This document shows, one piece after another, positions 14,028 to 22,217 of a stretch of DNA of 64,000 nt; the stretch's first letter is position 1, and each line of letters starts with the position of its first letter. The DNA is from Tateyamaria pelophila (GTDB lineage: Bacteria > Pseudomonadota > Alphaproteobacteria > Rhodobacterales > Rhodobacteraceae): NCBI RefSeq assembly GCF_019966495.1, contig NZ_JAIMIA010000021.1, positions 1 to 64,000 on the forward strand, given 5' to 3'. Made by a program: the position numbers and the translations under genes. Under the pieces are notes generated by a model. It was not told where the DNA came from. It saw only the letters and a list, made by a program, of their open reading frames with translations, and made no database searches.

Positions 14028-14990
14028 ATGGCCGCCAGAACCAGCTTCACACCGCTGCCCTATCCGAACACATCAGAAGGCGCGCCGCGCAAGACGGGTG
14101 TCGAGGTCGAATTTTCAGGATTGGATACGGACGAAACGAGCAAGATCGTTCAAACCACGCTTGGTGGTACCCGCGAGGGCGACGATCCGTTTTGCCGTGA
14201 CATCGTGGGGACCACGATCGGCGATATCACGGTCGAGCTGGACACACCGGCGACGAAGGCAAGCGACAACACGCTTGTGCGCAAGGGGTTGGACGTCGCT
14301 GCGGCCGTCGTCCCCCTTGAGATCATAACGCAACCCTTGGACCTGGATGAACTGGCCACCTTCGACGCCTTCCTGCCCAAGCTCCGGCGCGAAGGTGCCG
14401 AAGGGTCGCGGTCCGGTGCCTTGCTGGGGTTCGGGGTGCATCTCAACCCCGAGGTCGTTTCAACCACAGACGCGCACACGATGAATACCATCCGCGCCTA
14501 CGGGTTGCTGGAGGACTATCTTCGCCAGTTGGAAAAGCTCGATCTGACGCGGCGGATGTTGCCATTCGTGTCGCCATGGCCAGACGCATTTACAAGCGAT
14601 ATTCTGGACCCGGGCGTCGAGACGCTTGAAGATCTCATTCCCGTCACCGCCCGCCACATCACCTCGCGCAACCATGGGCTGGACCTGCTTCCACTTCTGA
14701 AATTTGCCCATCCGGAGGTATTCGAACAGTGCTTTGCAGATATGAATACCAAGGCCAGACCCGCCTATCATTTCCGTTTGCCGGACTGCCGCATCGACGA
14801 GCCGCAATGGACCCTGATGCAACCATGGGCACTGTGGCTTCTGGTTGAAACGGTCGCCGCCCATCCCGAAGCGATGGCGGATTTGAGTGCTGCGTGGCGG
14901 GACAGGCAAACGGACCTTCTGAACAGACAAAGCTGGGCCGACGAAACGGCGGCCGTGCTTCACAAGCATGATCTCGAACCCGCCGCATGA
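14028..14990 (+). CDS. Amidoligase_2 family putative ATP-dependent amide ligase
   Basis: This soluble protein of 320 residues matches the Amidoligase_2 (COOH-NH2 ligase type 2) family, which has a glutamine-synthetase-like fold. The signature GVEVEFSG (residues 23-30) supplies metal-binding glutamates. A second acidic motif, TVELDTPA, lies near 68, and FGVHLNPE near 145 holds a histidine and glutamate expected in the active site. Such enzymes are predicted to join a carboxylate to an amine using ATP, making peptide-like metabolites or protein tags; substrates are unknown. It overlaps the next gene, a gamma-glutamyl amidotransferase-like hydrolase, by 4 nt. The pair is a recurrent, uncharacterised two-gene unit, here with a general-stress promoter. 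Confidence 0.8.
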   Translation: MAARTSFTPLPYPNTSEGAPRKTGVEVEFSGLDTDETSKIVQTTLGGTREGDDPFCRDIVGTTIGDITVELDTPATKASDNTLVRKGLDVAAAVVPLEIITQPLDLDELATFDAFLPKLRREGAEGSRSGALLGFGVHLNPEVVSTTDAHTMNTIRAYGLLEDYLRQLEKLDLTRRMLPFVSPWPDAFTSDILDPGVETLEDLIPVTARHITSRNHGLDLLPLLKFAHPEVFEQCFADMNTKARPAYHFRLPDCRIDEPQWTLMQPWALWLLVETVAAHPEAMADLSAAWRDRQTDLLNRQSWADETAAVLHKHDLEPAA

Positions 14991-15676
14991 CCGCTCCTTT
15001 GATCGGCGTCAGCGTGTCCAGGCGCACGGGCTGGCGTGTGTTTCCAATCATGGCCTTGAATGTGCGCTGCGTGGGAGGTCGCGCCGTACGCACCGATTCC
15101 GTGCGTACGCTTGACCTTGATACGGTTGACGGGGTGATCATCGGCGGCGGCGATGACGTGGGACCAGAGCTTTACGGCGGCAAGATTGGCATCTCCGCGC
15201 GGCTCGATCCGGCGCGGGATCGCCTTGAACTGGATCTTGCAAAACGAGCCTTGAGCGAGAACATTCCCGTTCTTGGCATCTGTCGGGGCGCGCAGATGCT
15301 GAATGTGGCGTTGGGCGGTTCCCTTGATCAGGATGTGTGGAGCACATTTGCGTCCGCGCGCAAGATCACCACTGTTCTTCCCCGTCGCGAAGTATGTCTG
15401 GAAAACGAAACGCGGCTTGAGCAGCTGTGTGGCGACGCACCGATGCAGGTGAATGCCCTGCACTCGCAGGCGATTGATCGCCTCGGGGACGGTCTACGTG
15501 TGGCCGCACGGGATACGCACGGCATGATCCAGGCGGTGGAACGCGTCCGTGATCCATTTGCCATCGGCGTACAGTGGCATCCGGAATACCTTATCTATGC
15601 GCACCGCCAACGCGCCATTTTTCGCGCCCTGGTGGATGCAGCCCGTGCCTATGCGCAGGAGCGACAGCAAGTCTGA
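14987..15676 (+). CDS. Class I glutamine amidotransferase-like hydrolase (peptidase C26)
   Basis: This 229-residue protein has the class I GATase fold. The nucleophile cysteine is in GICRGAQ near residue 99, and the catalytic histidine and glutamate are in QWHPEY near 197. It is closest to the gamma-glutamyl-GABA hydrolase (PuuD) group, which cleaves gamma-glutamyl amides. The oxyanion strand IIGGGDDVGPELYG is typical. Its ATG lies inside the amidoligase end (ATGA overlap), so the two are translationally coupled. I infer that it trims, recycles or supplies ammonia for the amidoligase product. The 3' end faces the MATE gene with 39 nt between stops. Confidence 0.85.
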   Translation: MTAPLIGVSVSRRTGWRVFPIMALNVRCVGGRAVRTDSVRTLDLDTVDGVIIGGGDDVGPELYGGKIGISARLDPARDRLELDLAKRALSENIPVLGICRGAQMLNVALGGSLDQDVWSTFASARKITTVLPRREVCLENETRLEQLCGDAPMQVNALHSQAIDRLGDGLRVAARDTHGMIQAVERVRDPFAIGVQWHPEYLIYAHRQRAIFRALVDAARAYAQERQQV

Positions 15677-15715
15677 ACGGCAAGTCGAAATTCAAACCGC
15701 GGCTGTGGTCACCCA

Positions 15716-17044
15716 TCACGCGCGGATCGGGTCAAGCCCCGTACGTCTTGTGCACCAGAACGCGCCGCCAACGGCAAAGACGTTTGCCAGTACAGCCGCG
15801 CCGAGAATGCCGGGATAACCGAAGGCCAGGAGGCCGACCCATGCAAACGGAATATAGACTGCGAAGATGCGCGCGAGGCTGAGCCCCATCGAATATCCCG
15901 CCTTGGACCGCGCGTTCATCCCGGCGTTTGCCGTGACGAGGATCCCGTAGCCGAACAAGCTCCAACCGACGATGGACAGGTATTGTGCGGCATAGCTGCG
16001 CGCATCATCGCTTTCGATGAAAAGCCCGGCAAGCCGGTCTGCGAACACGGTCAGCAGGATGGCAACGATCACACCGTAAACGCCGCAGAAAATCCAGGCG
16101 TCTCGCATCCCCTGACGTGCGCGATCCTGTTTCTGTGCCCCCCAATTCTGACCCACGACCGGGCCGATGCCCGCCGACAAAGCGAGAAGCGGCACCAAGG
16201 CCACCGACTGCACCCGCGTCGCAGCCCCGAACCCGGCGACGGCCGCATCGCCCAAGGTGGCGGCAGCGGCCGTCACGAGCGACAGGCCCGCCGGGTTGAT
16301 CGCATTGGAAAACGCCGCCGGGACACCCACCGCCAACACCTGTTTCAAAGAGCCAAGCACGCCTGTGAGTATGTCCGGACACCGCGACAAGACGCCGACA
16401 TGATAGGCATAGACTACCGCGATCACGGCCCCGAATGCGCGCCCGATGGCGGTCGCCATGGCGGCCCCTTGCGTTCCCAGATCGAAGGTAAAGATGAAAA
16501 GCGGAGTGAGCGCAATATTGATGAGCGCCGCGAGCACCATGATCACAGCAGATGTCGCGCCGTCCCCATGTGCCCGGAATGCGGCGTTCGCGATCATCAT
16601 CACCACAAGGAACGGAAACGAAACAGCCCAAAACGGGGCATAGGCCCGCGCCTCGGTCAAAGCAGCATCACTTGCCCCCATCAGGGTGAAAATCGACCCG
16701 GACAGCCACCAGAACCCGAGCGCCGTAATCAAGGCAAGCGCAAGGCCCAGACCCAGCGCATGGATCGCAAGACGCGCCGCCGCCGCGTCGTCCTCTCCTT
16801 TGCCAACAGTCTGACTGATGGCGGCATTGGCCCCTGCGGAGAGCCCGATCGACAGGGACGTCAATGCAGTTGTCACGGGGTAGATGAACCCGATCGCGGC
16901 CAGCGGTGCCTGACCCAGTTGACCCAGGAAAAAGGCGTCCGCCAAACCTACGCTCAGGACGGCCAATATGCCGAACGACATAGGTGCCGAAACGCGCGCA
17001 AGGGCGCGCCACACGGGCCCTTTGGTCAAATTTCTCTGGGCCAA
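15716..17044 (-). CDS. MATE family efflux transporter
   Basis: This polytopic transporter has twelve hydrophobic segments in two homologous halves, opening SAPMSFGILAVLSVGLADAF, followed by FLGQLGQAPLAAIGFIYP. MATE proteins export drugs or organic cations in exchange for sodium or protons. The open frame extends to 17218, but an EcfG promoter sits at 17107-17132 inside it. The TTG at 17044 (LAQRNLTKGPVWRAL, preceded by AGGGG) gives 442 residues, the family's usual length, so I prefer that start. It is divergent from the Rho_N-like/DUF2945 operon. The substrate is unknown; stress control suggests export of toxic metabolites. Confidence 0.8.
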   Translation of the reverse strand: MAQRNLTKGPVWRALARVSAPMSFGILAVLSVGLADAFFLGQLGQAPLAAIGFIYPVTTALTSLSIGLSAGANAAISQTVGKGEDDAAAARLAIHALGLGLALALITALGFWWLSGSIFTLMGASDAALTEARAYAPFWAVSFPFLVVMMIANAAFRAHGDGATSAVIMVLAALINIALTPLFIFTFDLGTQGAAMATAIGRAFGAVIAVVYAYHVGVLSRCPDILTGVLGSLKQVLAVGVPAAFSNAINPAGLSLVTAAAATLGDAAVAGFGAATRVQSVALVPLLALSAGIGPVVGQNWGAQKQDRARQGMRDAWIFCGVYGVIVAILLTVFADRLAGLFIESDDARSYAAQYLSIVGWSLFGYGILVTANAGMNARSKAGYSMGLSLARIFAVYIPFAWVGLLAFGYPGILGAAVLANVFAVGGAFWCTRRTGLDPIRA

Positions 17045-17106
17045 ATCGACGTTACCCCTGTTCCTGAATGTCAGCGACGGATACGACCTGACGGCCGTAG
17101 CCGGTA

Positions 17107-17132
17107 AACGCGTGGACGTCGCCACACGTTCC
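17107..17132 (-). promoter_or_regulatory. EcfG-type promoter of the MATE gene
   Basis: On the minus strand GGAAC (17132-17128), 17-nt spacer, CGTT (17110-17107), 62 nt before the TTG at 17044. It decides the start of the MATE gene. Confidence 0.7.
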
Positions 17133-17234
17133 ACGAACCCCGCATTATCCCGTGCGCCCTTGGCCATGGCCATGACCCCCCGAGTGACGGGGTGCATTCC
17201 TTTGCCGCCAACTTGCATCTTCTAGCCTTTCCCG

Positions 17235-17259
17235 GGAACCTCTCGGGCTTCGACGCGTT
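17235..17259 (+). promoter_or_regulatory. EcfG-type promoter of the Rho_N-like/DUF2945 pair
   Basis: GGAAC (17235-17239), 16-nt spacer, CGTT (17256-17259), 21 nt before ATG 17281, with AAGGAGG in between. Confidence 0.8.
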
Positions 17260-17280
17260 GATGCAAAAAAGGAGGCTTCG

Positions 17281-17544
17281 ATGACGAAAGATCACGGCTC
17301 AAGCATCAAGGACGACGACACCTACGAGGCGCTGCGCGACGAAGGGTACGGCAAAACCAAAGCTGCGCGTATCGCAAACGCGCAGGCCAATGACAGTCAG
17401 AACCCGTCCCGAAAAGGCGGAAAGGCGTCGCCTTATGAAGAGTGGACCAAGAAAGATCTTTACGAGCGCGCCCAAGAATTGGACATAGATGGACGATCCG
17501 ACATGTCCAAGGATGACCTGATCGATGCGCTGAGGGCTCAATAA
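17281..17544 (+). CDS. Small Rho_N/SAP-like domain protein
   Basis: This 87-residue, strongly charged soluble protein has two parts. Residues 1-50 (DDDTYEALRDEGYGKTKAAR, then IANAQAND) form a short helical segment common in stress-induced small proteins. Residues 51-87 (YEEWTKKDLYERAQELDIDG, then SDMSKDDLIDALR) match the helix-extension-helix Rho termination factor N-terminal/SAP-like fold, which binds nucleic acid. It has a strong ribosome site. Its TAA overlaps the ATG of the next gene by one base (TAATG), so the pair is co-translated. A role in nucleoid or RNA protection under stress is an inference. Confidence 0.75.
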   Translation: MTKDHGSSIKDDDTYEALRDEGYGKTKAARIANAQANDSQNPSRKGGKASPYEEWTKKDLYERAQELDIDGRSDMSKDDLIDALRAQ

Positions 17545-17756
17545 TGGCAATTGAAACAGGCGACTGCGTTACTTGGAACTGGGGCAACGGCACCGGGAGC
17601 GGGACCGTCACCAAGGTTTATACACAGAAGATCACCAAGACCATCAAAGGGTCGGAAATCACCCGAAATGCGAGCGAAGAAGAACCCGCCTTTTTGATTG
17701 AACAGGACGATGGCGACATAGTCCTCAAGAGCCATTCGGAAGTGGAAAAAGCCTGA
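17544..17756 (+). CDS. DUF2945 (HVA1/Tudor-like) small protein
   Basis: This 70-residue protein is a small beta-barrel-like protein of the DUF2945 family. It opens GDCVTWNWGNGTGSGTVTKV, with a middle segment KTIKGSEITRNAS and an ending AFLIEQDDGDIVLKSHSEV. The central segment is the usual insertion of this family, related to the fungal 'hypervirulence-associated' Tudor-like domain. It is likely cytoplasmic. The start overlaps the preceding stop, and the pair shares one EcfG promoter. Function is unknown; homologues commonly occur with Rho_N-like and other stress-island genes. Confidence 0.75.
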   Translation: MAIETGDCVTWNWGNGTGSGTVTKVYTQKITKTIKGSEITRNASEEEPAFLIEQDDGDIVLKSHSEVEKA

Positions 17757-17774
17757 GACAATCTGGCTCAGGCT
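17750..17774 (+). terminator. Hairpin after the DUF2945 gene, probable terminator
   Basis: AGCCTGAG, a 9-nt loop, then CTCAGGCT form a perfect 8-bp stem that includes the stop codon. No T-run follows, so intrinsic termination is not certain; it may be a transcript-end protecting stem. Confidence 0.45.
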
Positions 17775-18055
17775 ATCGTCGGATGTAAAATAACGCGAAT
17801 GGGTGCGGTGATCTTGGAGCATGTGGGTGCTCAGATCGGTCATGTGCAAACGCGCTATGAGCGTCAAAAATTGTTGATCCCTTCTTGTTCCAATTTCATC
17901 GCTGATCGGGTTTATCATTTGGCGCATCGCAGGTCCACGTTCGAAACCGTCGCGCGTTTGAGGATGAGCACGACGAACACCTTCACAGAGTTTCATGGGG
18001 CAATTCACGCCAACTTTTTGTTTATAAAACGGTTCGCCACACGTCCGTCGGCCGC

Positions 18056-19030
18056 TCAGCCAATCAAGATGCCCAGAACAAGTGCCAAAAGCGGCACAGA
18101 ACCGAACACGACCAAGCGGGCGCGGTCCGCATCCACAATGAGTGCAGAGTCCCGTGCGTCGTCGTCAAACCGACCCTGCGCCTGTGCGCCGATACTACTG
18201 ACGGGTGATGACAGGTTGTTGGGTCGATTTCCCGGTTCGTCCTCGTCCGACTTTTGCATTTCCGCACCGCTGTCTGCAAGTTTCCGATCCAGCCAGCCAG
18301 GCAACAGCATATTGCCGAACACCAATTTCAATACGGATCTGCCCACGAAATATTCGCGCCGCCCCTCTTTGACCGCCCGCATGATGGCGCGCGCCGCCAC
18401 ATCGGGTTGGAAGATCGGCGGGGCCGGTTGCGGTTTTTTCGACAATCGGTTCAGTGCCCAGTCAAACTGCGGCGTGTTGAGCGCCGGTAATTGCACGACG
18501 CTGATCGTTATGTTTGACCCCTCGCGAATGAGCTCGGACCGGATCGAAGAGGTAAAGCCGTTGATCCCGTGTTTGGAGGCACAGTAAGCCGACTGATAAG
18601 GCACCGACCGGTACCCCAGGCCCGAGCCTACGTTGACGATTCGTCCGCTGTTGCGCTTTTCCATCAAGGACAAAGCGGTTCGGGTGCCGTTGACGACGCC
18701 CATCAGGGTTGTGTCGACGATGCGTTGAAACTCGCTGTCCTGCATTGACGGGAATGGGGAAAAGCTGGTCATCATGGCTGCGTTGACCCAGACCGTGACC
18801 GGACCCAAGGCCTCTTCGATGGCGGCGCCCGCGCGAGACACCGCATCCGCGTCCGCCACGTCGCATTTCAGCGCGAACACCTTTTCCCCGTAGGTATCTT
18901 CCAATTCTGTCAGCCGAGCCTGTCCGCGCGCCAGCACGCCCACCCGGTATCCATCCCCGATCAGTCGCGATACGGCTGCGCGGCCGACCCCGGCGGTTCC
19001 TCCGGCTACGATAGCAATTTGATTTGACAC
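18056..19030 (-). CDS. SDR family oxidoreductase with C-terminal membrane anchor
   Basis: This 324-residue protein has a classical SDR domain. The cofactor loop GGTAGVGRA lies near residue 10, CDVAD with the adenine-contacting aspartate near 57, and the catalytic serine (VGSG) and YCASK near 140-160. A polar linker (about 255-300) leads to a terminal hydrophobic helix (LVVFGSVPLLALVLGILIG) that would anchor it in the membrane. Stress-induced SDRs of this layout are common in Alphaproteobacteria; the substrate is unknown. The start codon is GTG at 19030 with GGAGG upstream. The EcfG promoter at 19088-19113 serves it. Confidence 0.85.
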   Translation of the reverse strand: MSNQIAIVAGGTAGVGRAAVSRLIGDGYRVGVLARGQARLTELEDTYGEKVFALKCDVADADAVSRAGAAIEEALGPVTVWVNAAMMTSFSPFPSMQDSEFQRIVDTTLMGVVNGTRTALSLMEKRNSGRIVNVGSGLGYRSVPYQSAYCASKHGINGFTSSIRSELIREGSNITISVVQLPALNTPQFDWALNRLSKKPQPAPPIFQPDVAARAIMRAVKEGRREYFVGRSVLKLVFGNMLLPGWLDRKLADSGAEMQKSDEDEPGNRPNNLSSPVSSIGAQAQGRFDDDARDSALIVDADRARLVVFGSVPLLALVLGILIG

Positions 19031-19087
19031 AAGCCTACCTCCGTTATTTGTCCGCGTTTATACCCTTCTACGAGCGCTTACCGTCTC

Positions 19088-19113
19088 AACGTGTACTGGT
19101 CTTGTTGTGTTCC
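19088..19113 (-). promoter_or_regulatory. EcfG-type promoter of the anchored SDR gene
   Basis: On the minus strand GGAAC (19113-19109), 17-nt spacer, CGTT (19091-19088), 57 nt before GTG 19030. Confidence 0.75.
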
Positions 19114-19511
19114 AAAAGCCTCTGTTGGAGCGGGAGCAGACGCAGAGGACAAACGCCCGAGTGGGCCTAACGGGACTGCGCGACCGTGTTGCGAAGACAG
19201 GTTTGGGGCGGAGTGATGTGTTTGCAGACGATCGCCTCGGATTTGTTCTTGCCACCCGATCTGGTTACCGGCTTGCGAATTCCGCATGTATCCCGTTTTG
19301 GTGCGCAGCTGCGTTCCGCCATTTTTATCGAAGGCAAGCGGATTTCGAAGAGCCATCTTGGCGGCTATGTGTTCTGACGCAATACGACCACCCGTTCTTG
19401 GGTTAGGTCTTCGACTTCGTGAGATGCCTTCGCCACGCCGTGGCAACAACGGGGTCACGTTTTCATATGGATCAAGCCTGCAGGCGAGGTGTCCCCGAAC
19501 AGGACAGACCT
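19114..19511. other. Intergenic region, no gene recognised
   Basis: Open frames of up to 157 codons exist on the minus strand, but they run across the SDR promoter and into the coiled-coil gene, have no ribosome site and show no recognisable domain. I see no convincing terminator or RNA gene. Confidence 0.45.
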
Positions 19512-19775
19512 CTAGTTGCTCGGCTCTGGCCCGATCTTCTCCAACAACCATTCGGCGCGCTCTATTTGCTCACCCACGGTAGACAACTTGCTCTTCAAGC
19601 GCTCGATCTTGGACGGTTTTTCTGTGTCACGGATTTCTTCTTGCAACAGCGTTTGTTTCGCCTTCAGCTTGTCAATTACCTTCTCGACATGAGAGCGCTC
19701 GATCTTGGCGGCTTTGCCGTCTTCAAGTCGGCCCAAATACGAGTCCAGCTTTTCACTGATTTTTTTAAGTCCCAT
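19512..19775 (-). CDS. Small coiled-coil protein of unknown function
   Basis: This 87-residue protein is highly charged and helical. MGLKKISEKLDSYLGRLEDG is followed by two heptad-rich helices (EKVIDKLKAKQTLLQEEIRD and KIERLKSKLSTVGEQIERAE) typical of an antiparallel coiled-coil hairpin. No membrane segment or catalytic motif is seen. GGGAGAG lies before the ATG. It is about 65 nt downstream of the Na/Pi cotransporter gene on the same strand and could share its transcript. I do not recognise the family. Position in the stress island suggests, but does not prove, a stress role. Confidence 0.65.
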   Translation of the reverse strand: MGLKKISEKLDSYLGRLEDGKAAKIERSHVEKVIDKLKAKQTLLQEEIRDTEKPSKIERLKSKLSTVGEQIERAEWLLEKIGPEPSN

Positions 19776-19840
19776 AATGCTCTCCCGCTATCAGGGCTGT
19801 GTAGCACCATGGTGAAACAGCAATGTAACAGTGCCATTTG

Positions 19841-21673
19841 TCATGGTGACGGCCTTTGCGCATCTTCGTGCGGATCGTTCACAATCATGTCGTGCAATTC
19901 ATCATCTTCCAATGCCAGAATGCGCTCGACCTCTGCCATCGCGTCCTCGGTTTCGATATAGCTGTCGCGGGCGGCATCCAGCAGGTCACGCATCGCACTG
20001 TAGGCATAGTTTGAATCGTTCAGAAATGAGGTGGCTTTGCTTGCAGCCAGTCGCCGGTCACGGATGAGAGCTTCGATCCTGTTATTGGTGTCCTGCGCGT
20101 CACTCTCGACCTGAATGCGTTCCTGATCCAGCCAAAGGCTTGAGCGATCTTCGGGATTGGCCAGTTCCAGCTTGTGAATTTCCACTAGGATACGCGCAAT
20201 TTCAGTGCGTAACCCATTGTACAGATCGGTGATCACGCCCTGGGGCCGTTCGGTATATTGTGTTGCGTTGCGCCTGAGGTGCTTGATCGATTTCACGGCG
20301 CGCACGATCCGGCCCGCGGTATCGCGCATTGCGTAGATGTCGTTCATCACGTCCACAGGCATGTCTTTCGCTCCAGCCCTGGTCGCGAACTCGACAATCG
20401 CGGAATACAGTGTCTTGACGCGTTTCTCATAGCGTTGGTCAATATCGAATTCGACCGGCGTGCGGCTTCTGGCGACTGTTTCGGCGATATCCTTGGTATC
20501 AAACAACAAATGCCGGTGCAGATTGAGACCATGCGTGATCAGTTCTACGGCATTGTCGTACAGGTGTTGCACCTCACGGCGCATCGCAACCTTGGCGGTC
20601 TGTGGGAATTCGTCGACCGCTTCAGAGAGATATCTGGGTTGGCTCAGGTCTTCCTTGGGTTGGGCAATTACACGTTCGAGAAATGTGATGAGCCTGCGTA
20701 TGAATGGCAACATCAAAGCAACACCCAAGACATTGAATATCGTGTGGAACACGGCAAGCTTCAGGGCGTAATCGGTCTCTGAAATGCCGACAGTGGCACT
20801 GACATAGTCAACCGCCACACGTATTTGGCTGATGAAAATCAGCGCAACGGCGGCGGTTCCCAAATTGAAAATGACGTGCGCGAGGGCCAGTCGCTTGCCC
20901 TGATAATTCGCTGTGAACGACCCGATGACAGCCGTGACCGTCGTGCCGATATTGGCCCCGATCGCCAGGGCGAGCGCATTTTCGTAGCTGATCTGATTTG
21001 CCGCCAGAGCGGTGATGATAAGCACCATCGTGGCATGGCTTGATTGCATGACGACGGTCGCTGCTGCGCCGACCAGCGTATAGACTGCCAGCCCAATTAA
21101 CCCGGTCATCGCAAACCGCGTGAGGTCAAACTGGTCTTTGAATGCCTCGAACCCTTCCTTCATGTGGTGAATGCCCAAGAACAGAAAACCAAGCCCGGCC
21201 AAGACATACCCCGCGCCACGCAGATATTTGGATTTCTGGAATACCAAAACGATGGCAATCGCCAGCATCGGCAAGGCATAGGCTGATATGTTTACCTTCA
21301 GACCAAATCCGGCAACCAGCCACGCACCAGTGGTGGTGCCGATATTCGCGCCAAAGACAATGCCAACACCGGCCAACAGCGTAATCAGTTCGGCAGACAG
21401 GAACGATATGGTAATGACGGAGACCAGAGAACTGGATTGCATGATCGTTGTGGCAAGGATGCCGAACCCAAGCGACTTTGGAATAGAGCTCGTGGCCTTC
21501 TCCAAAGCGCGCTCCAGAAACCCACCGCTGAACAGCTTGAACCCATCCTCAAGCATAAGCATGCCAAACAGAAAGATGGCCACGCCGGCAGCGATCTCCT
21601 GAAAGTCACTGCTCGCCCAAAACCCGATGGACAGCATAACCAGGATGGAGGGTAGTAGCAGCCGGGTCCACAT
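19841..21673 (-). CDS. Na+/phosphate cotransporter family protein with PhoU-like C-terminus
   Basis: This 610-residue protein has two inverted repeats of the NptA/Na-Pi cotransporter family with the signature QSSS-type loops: TTIMQSSSLVSVIT near residue 85 and VVMQSSHATMVLI near 215. Each is followed by a GANIGTT motif. Eight or nine membrane segments fill residues 1-335. The C-terminal 270 residues are helical with PhoU-like repeats (for example LYDNAVELITHGLNLHRHLL). Family members import phosphate with sodium; some bacterial ones act in export. It is longer than eukaryotic counterparts because of the PhoU-like part. No EcfG promoter was found upstream. Confidence 0.85.
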   Translation of the reverse strand: MWTRLLLPSILVMLSIGFWASSDFQEIAAGVAIFLFGMLMLEDGFKLFSGGFLERALEKATSSIPKSLGFGILATTIMQSSSLVSVITISFLSAELITLLAGVGIVFGANIGTTTGAWLVAGFGLKVNISAYALPMLAIAIVLVFQKSKYLRGAGYVLAGLGFLFLGIHHMKEGFEAFKDQFDLTRFAMTGLIGLAVYTLVGAAATVVMQSSHATMVLIITALAANQISYENALALAIGANIGTTVTAVIGSFTANYQGKRLALAHVIFNLGTAAVALIFISQIRVAVDYVSATVGISETDYALKLAVFHTIFNVLGVALMLPFIRRLITFLERVIAQPKEDLSQPRYLSEAVDEFPQTAKVAMRREVQHLYDNAVELITHGLNLHRHLLFDTKDIAETVARSRTPVEFDIDQRYEKRVKTLYSAIVEFATRAGAKDMPVDVMNDIYAMRDTAGRIVRAVKSIKHLRRNATQYTERPQGVITDLYNGLRTEIARILVEIHKLELANPEDRSSLWLDQERIQVESDAQDTNNRIEALIRDRRLAASKATSFLNDSNYAYSAMRDLLDAARDSYIETEDAMAEVERILALEDDELHDMIVNDPHEDAQRPSP

Positions 21674-22217
21674 GGCTTTGCGCTCCCTGTGACATCATCA
21701 AAGGCACCGTAAACCCAATCCCCGGGTGCTTGGAATATCCGATTGCGCAGCATGGCATTTTCAATCGGGTTTTATTTTTCGGCCGCCATCGGTTTTCACC
21801 GGCCGTCATCACTCAAGCGGTTTGGCCTGATTTGTAAGTCTAAATACCCTACGCACGGGTGGTAACCCTTCTGCAACGTGAAACTCACGTGCTGTTATTG
21901 GCCCCTGGCAAAGGATCGACGGGTCGGCATGAGAGGGGCTGTCTCGGAGTGGCGATCCTTGGCCACGCCGCCCCTCCTGCTGATCTTTTGAAGCGTTCAA
22001 CGCATATAGCTTGCCCGCAATGCTCACGTCCGATTTTGCAGCAGACGACTAGCCTTGCTGGATTCCGTTGGTCTTGACGCGGTTGCCAAGACGCCGGAAC
22101 TGACGTCTGTTTGTTCCAATCGCTCCGTGAGCTCATCGGTGAATGCGGTTACATACTCTCCCCGGTGGAACCGTCACCCGGTATGAAACTCGGATGACGC
22201 GTAACCCCATAGCCGCT
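21674..22217. other. Intergenic region with a short inverted repeat
   Basis: No gene is supported in this stretch. A hyphenated palindrome ACGTGA-AAC-TCACGT occurs at 21876-21890 and could be a regulator site, but it is isolated. The region presumably holds the promoter of the Na/Pi gene and the 3' end of the DUF3604 transcript. Confidence 0.4.

Noticed and set aside
21876-21890. ACGTGA-AAC-TCACGT inverted repeat as an operator
   Set aside because: It is isolated, with no regulator gene nearby and no second copy. It is recorded only as a note in the intergenic entry.
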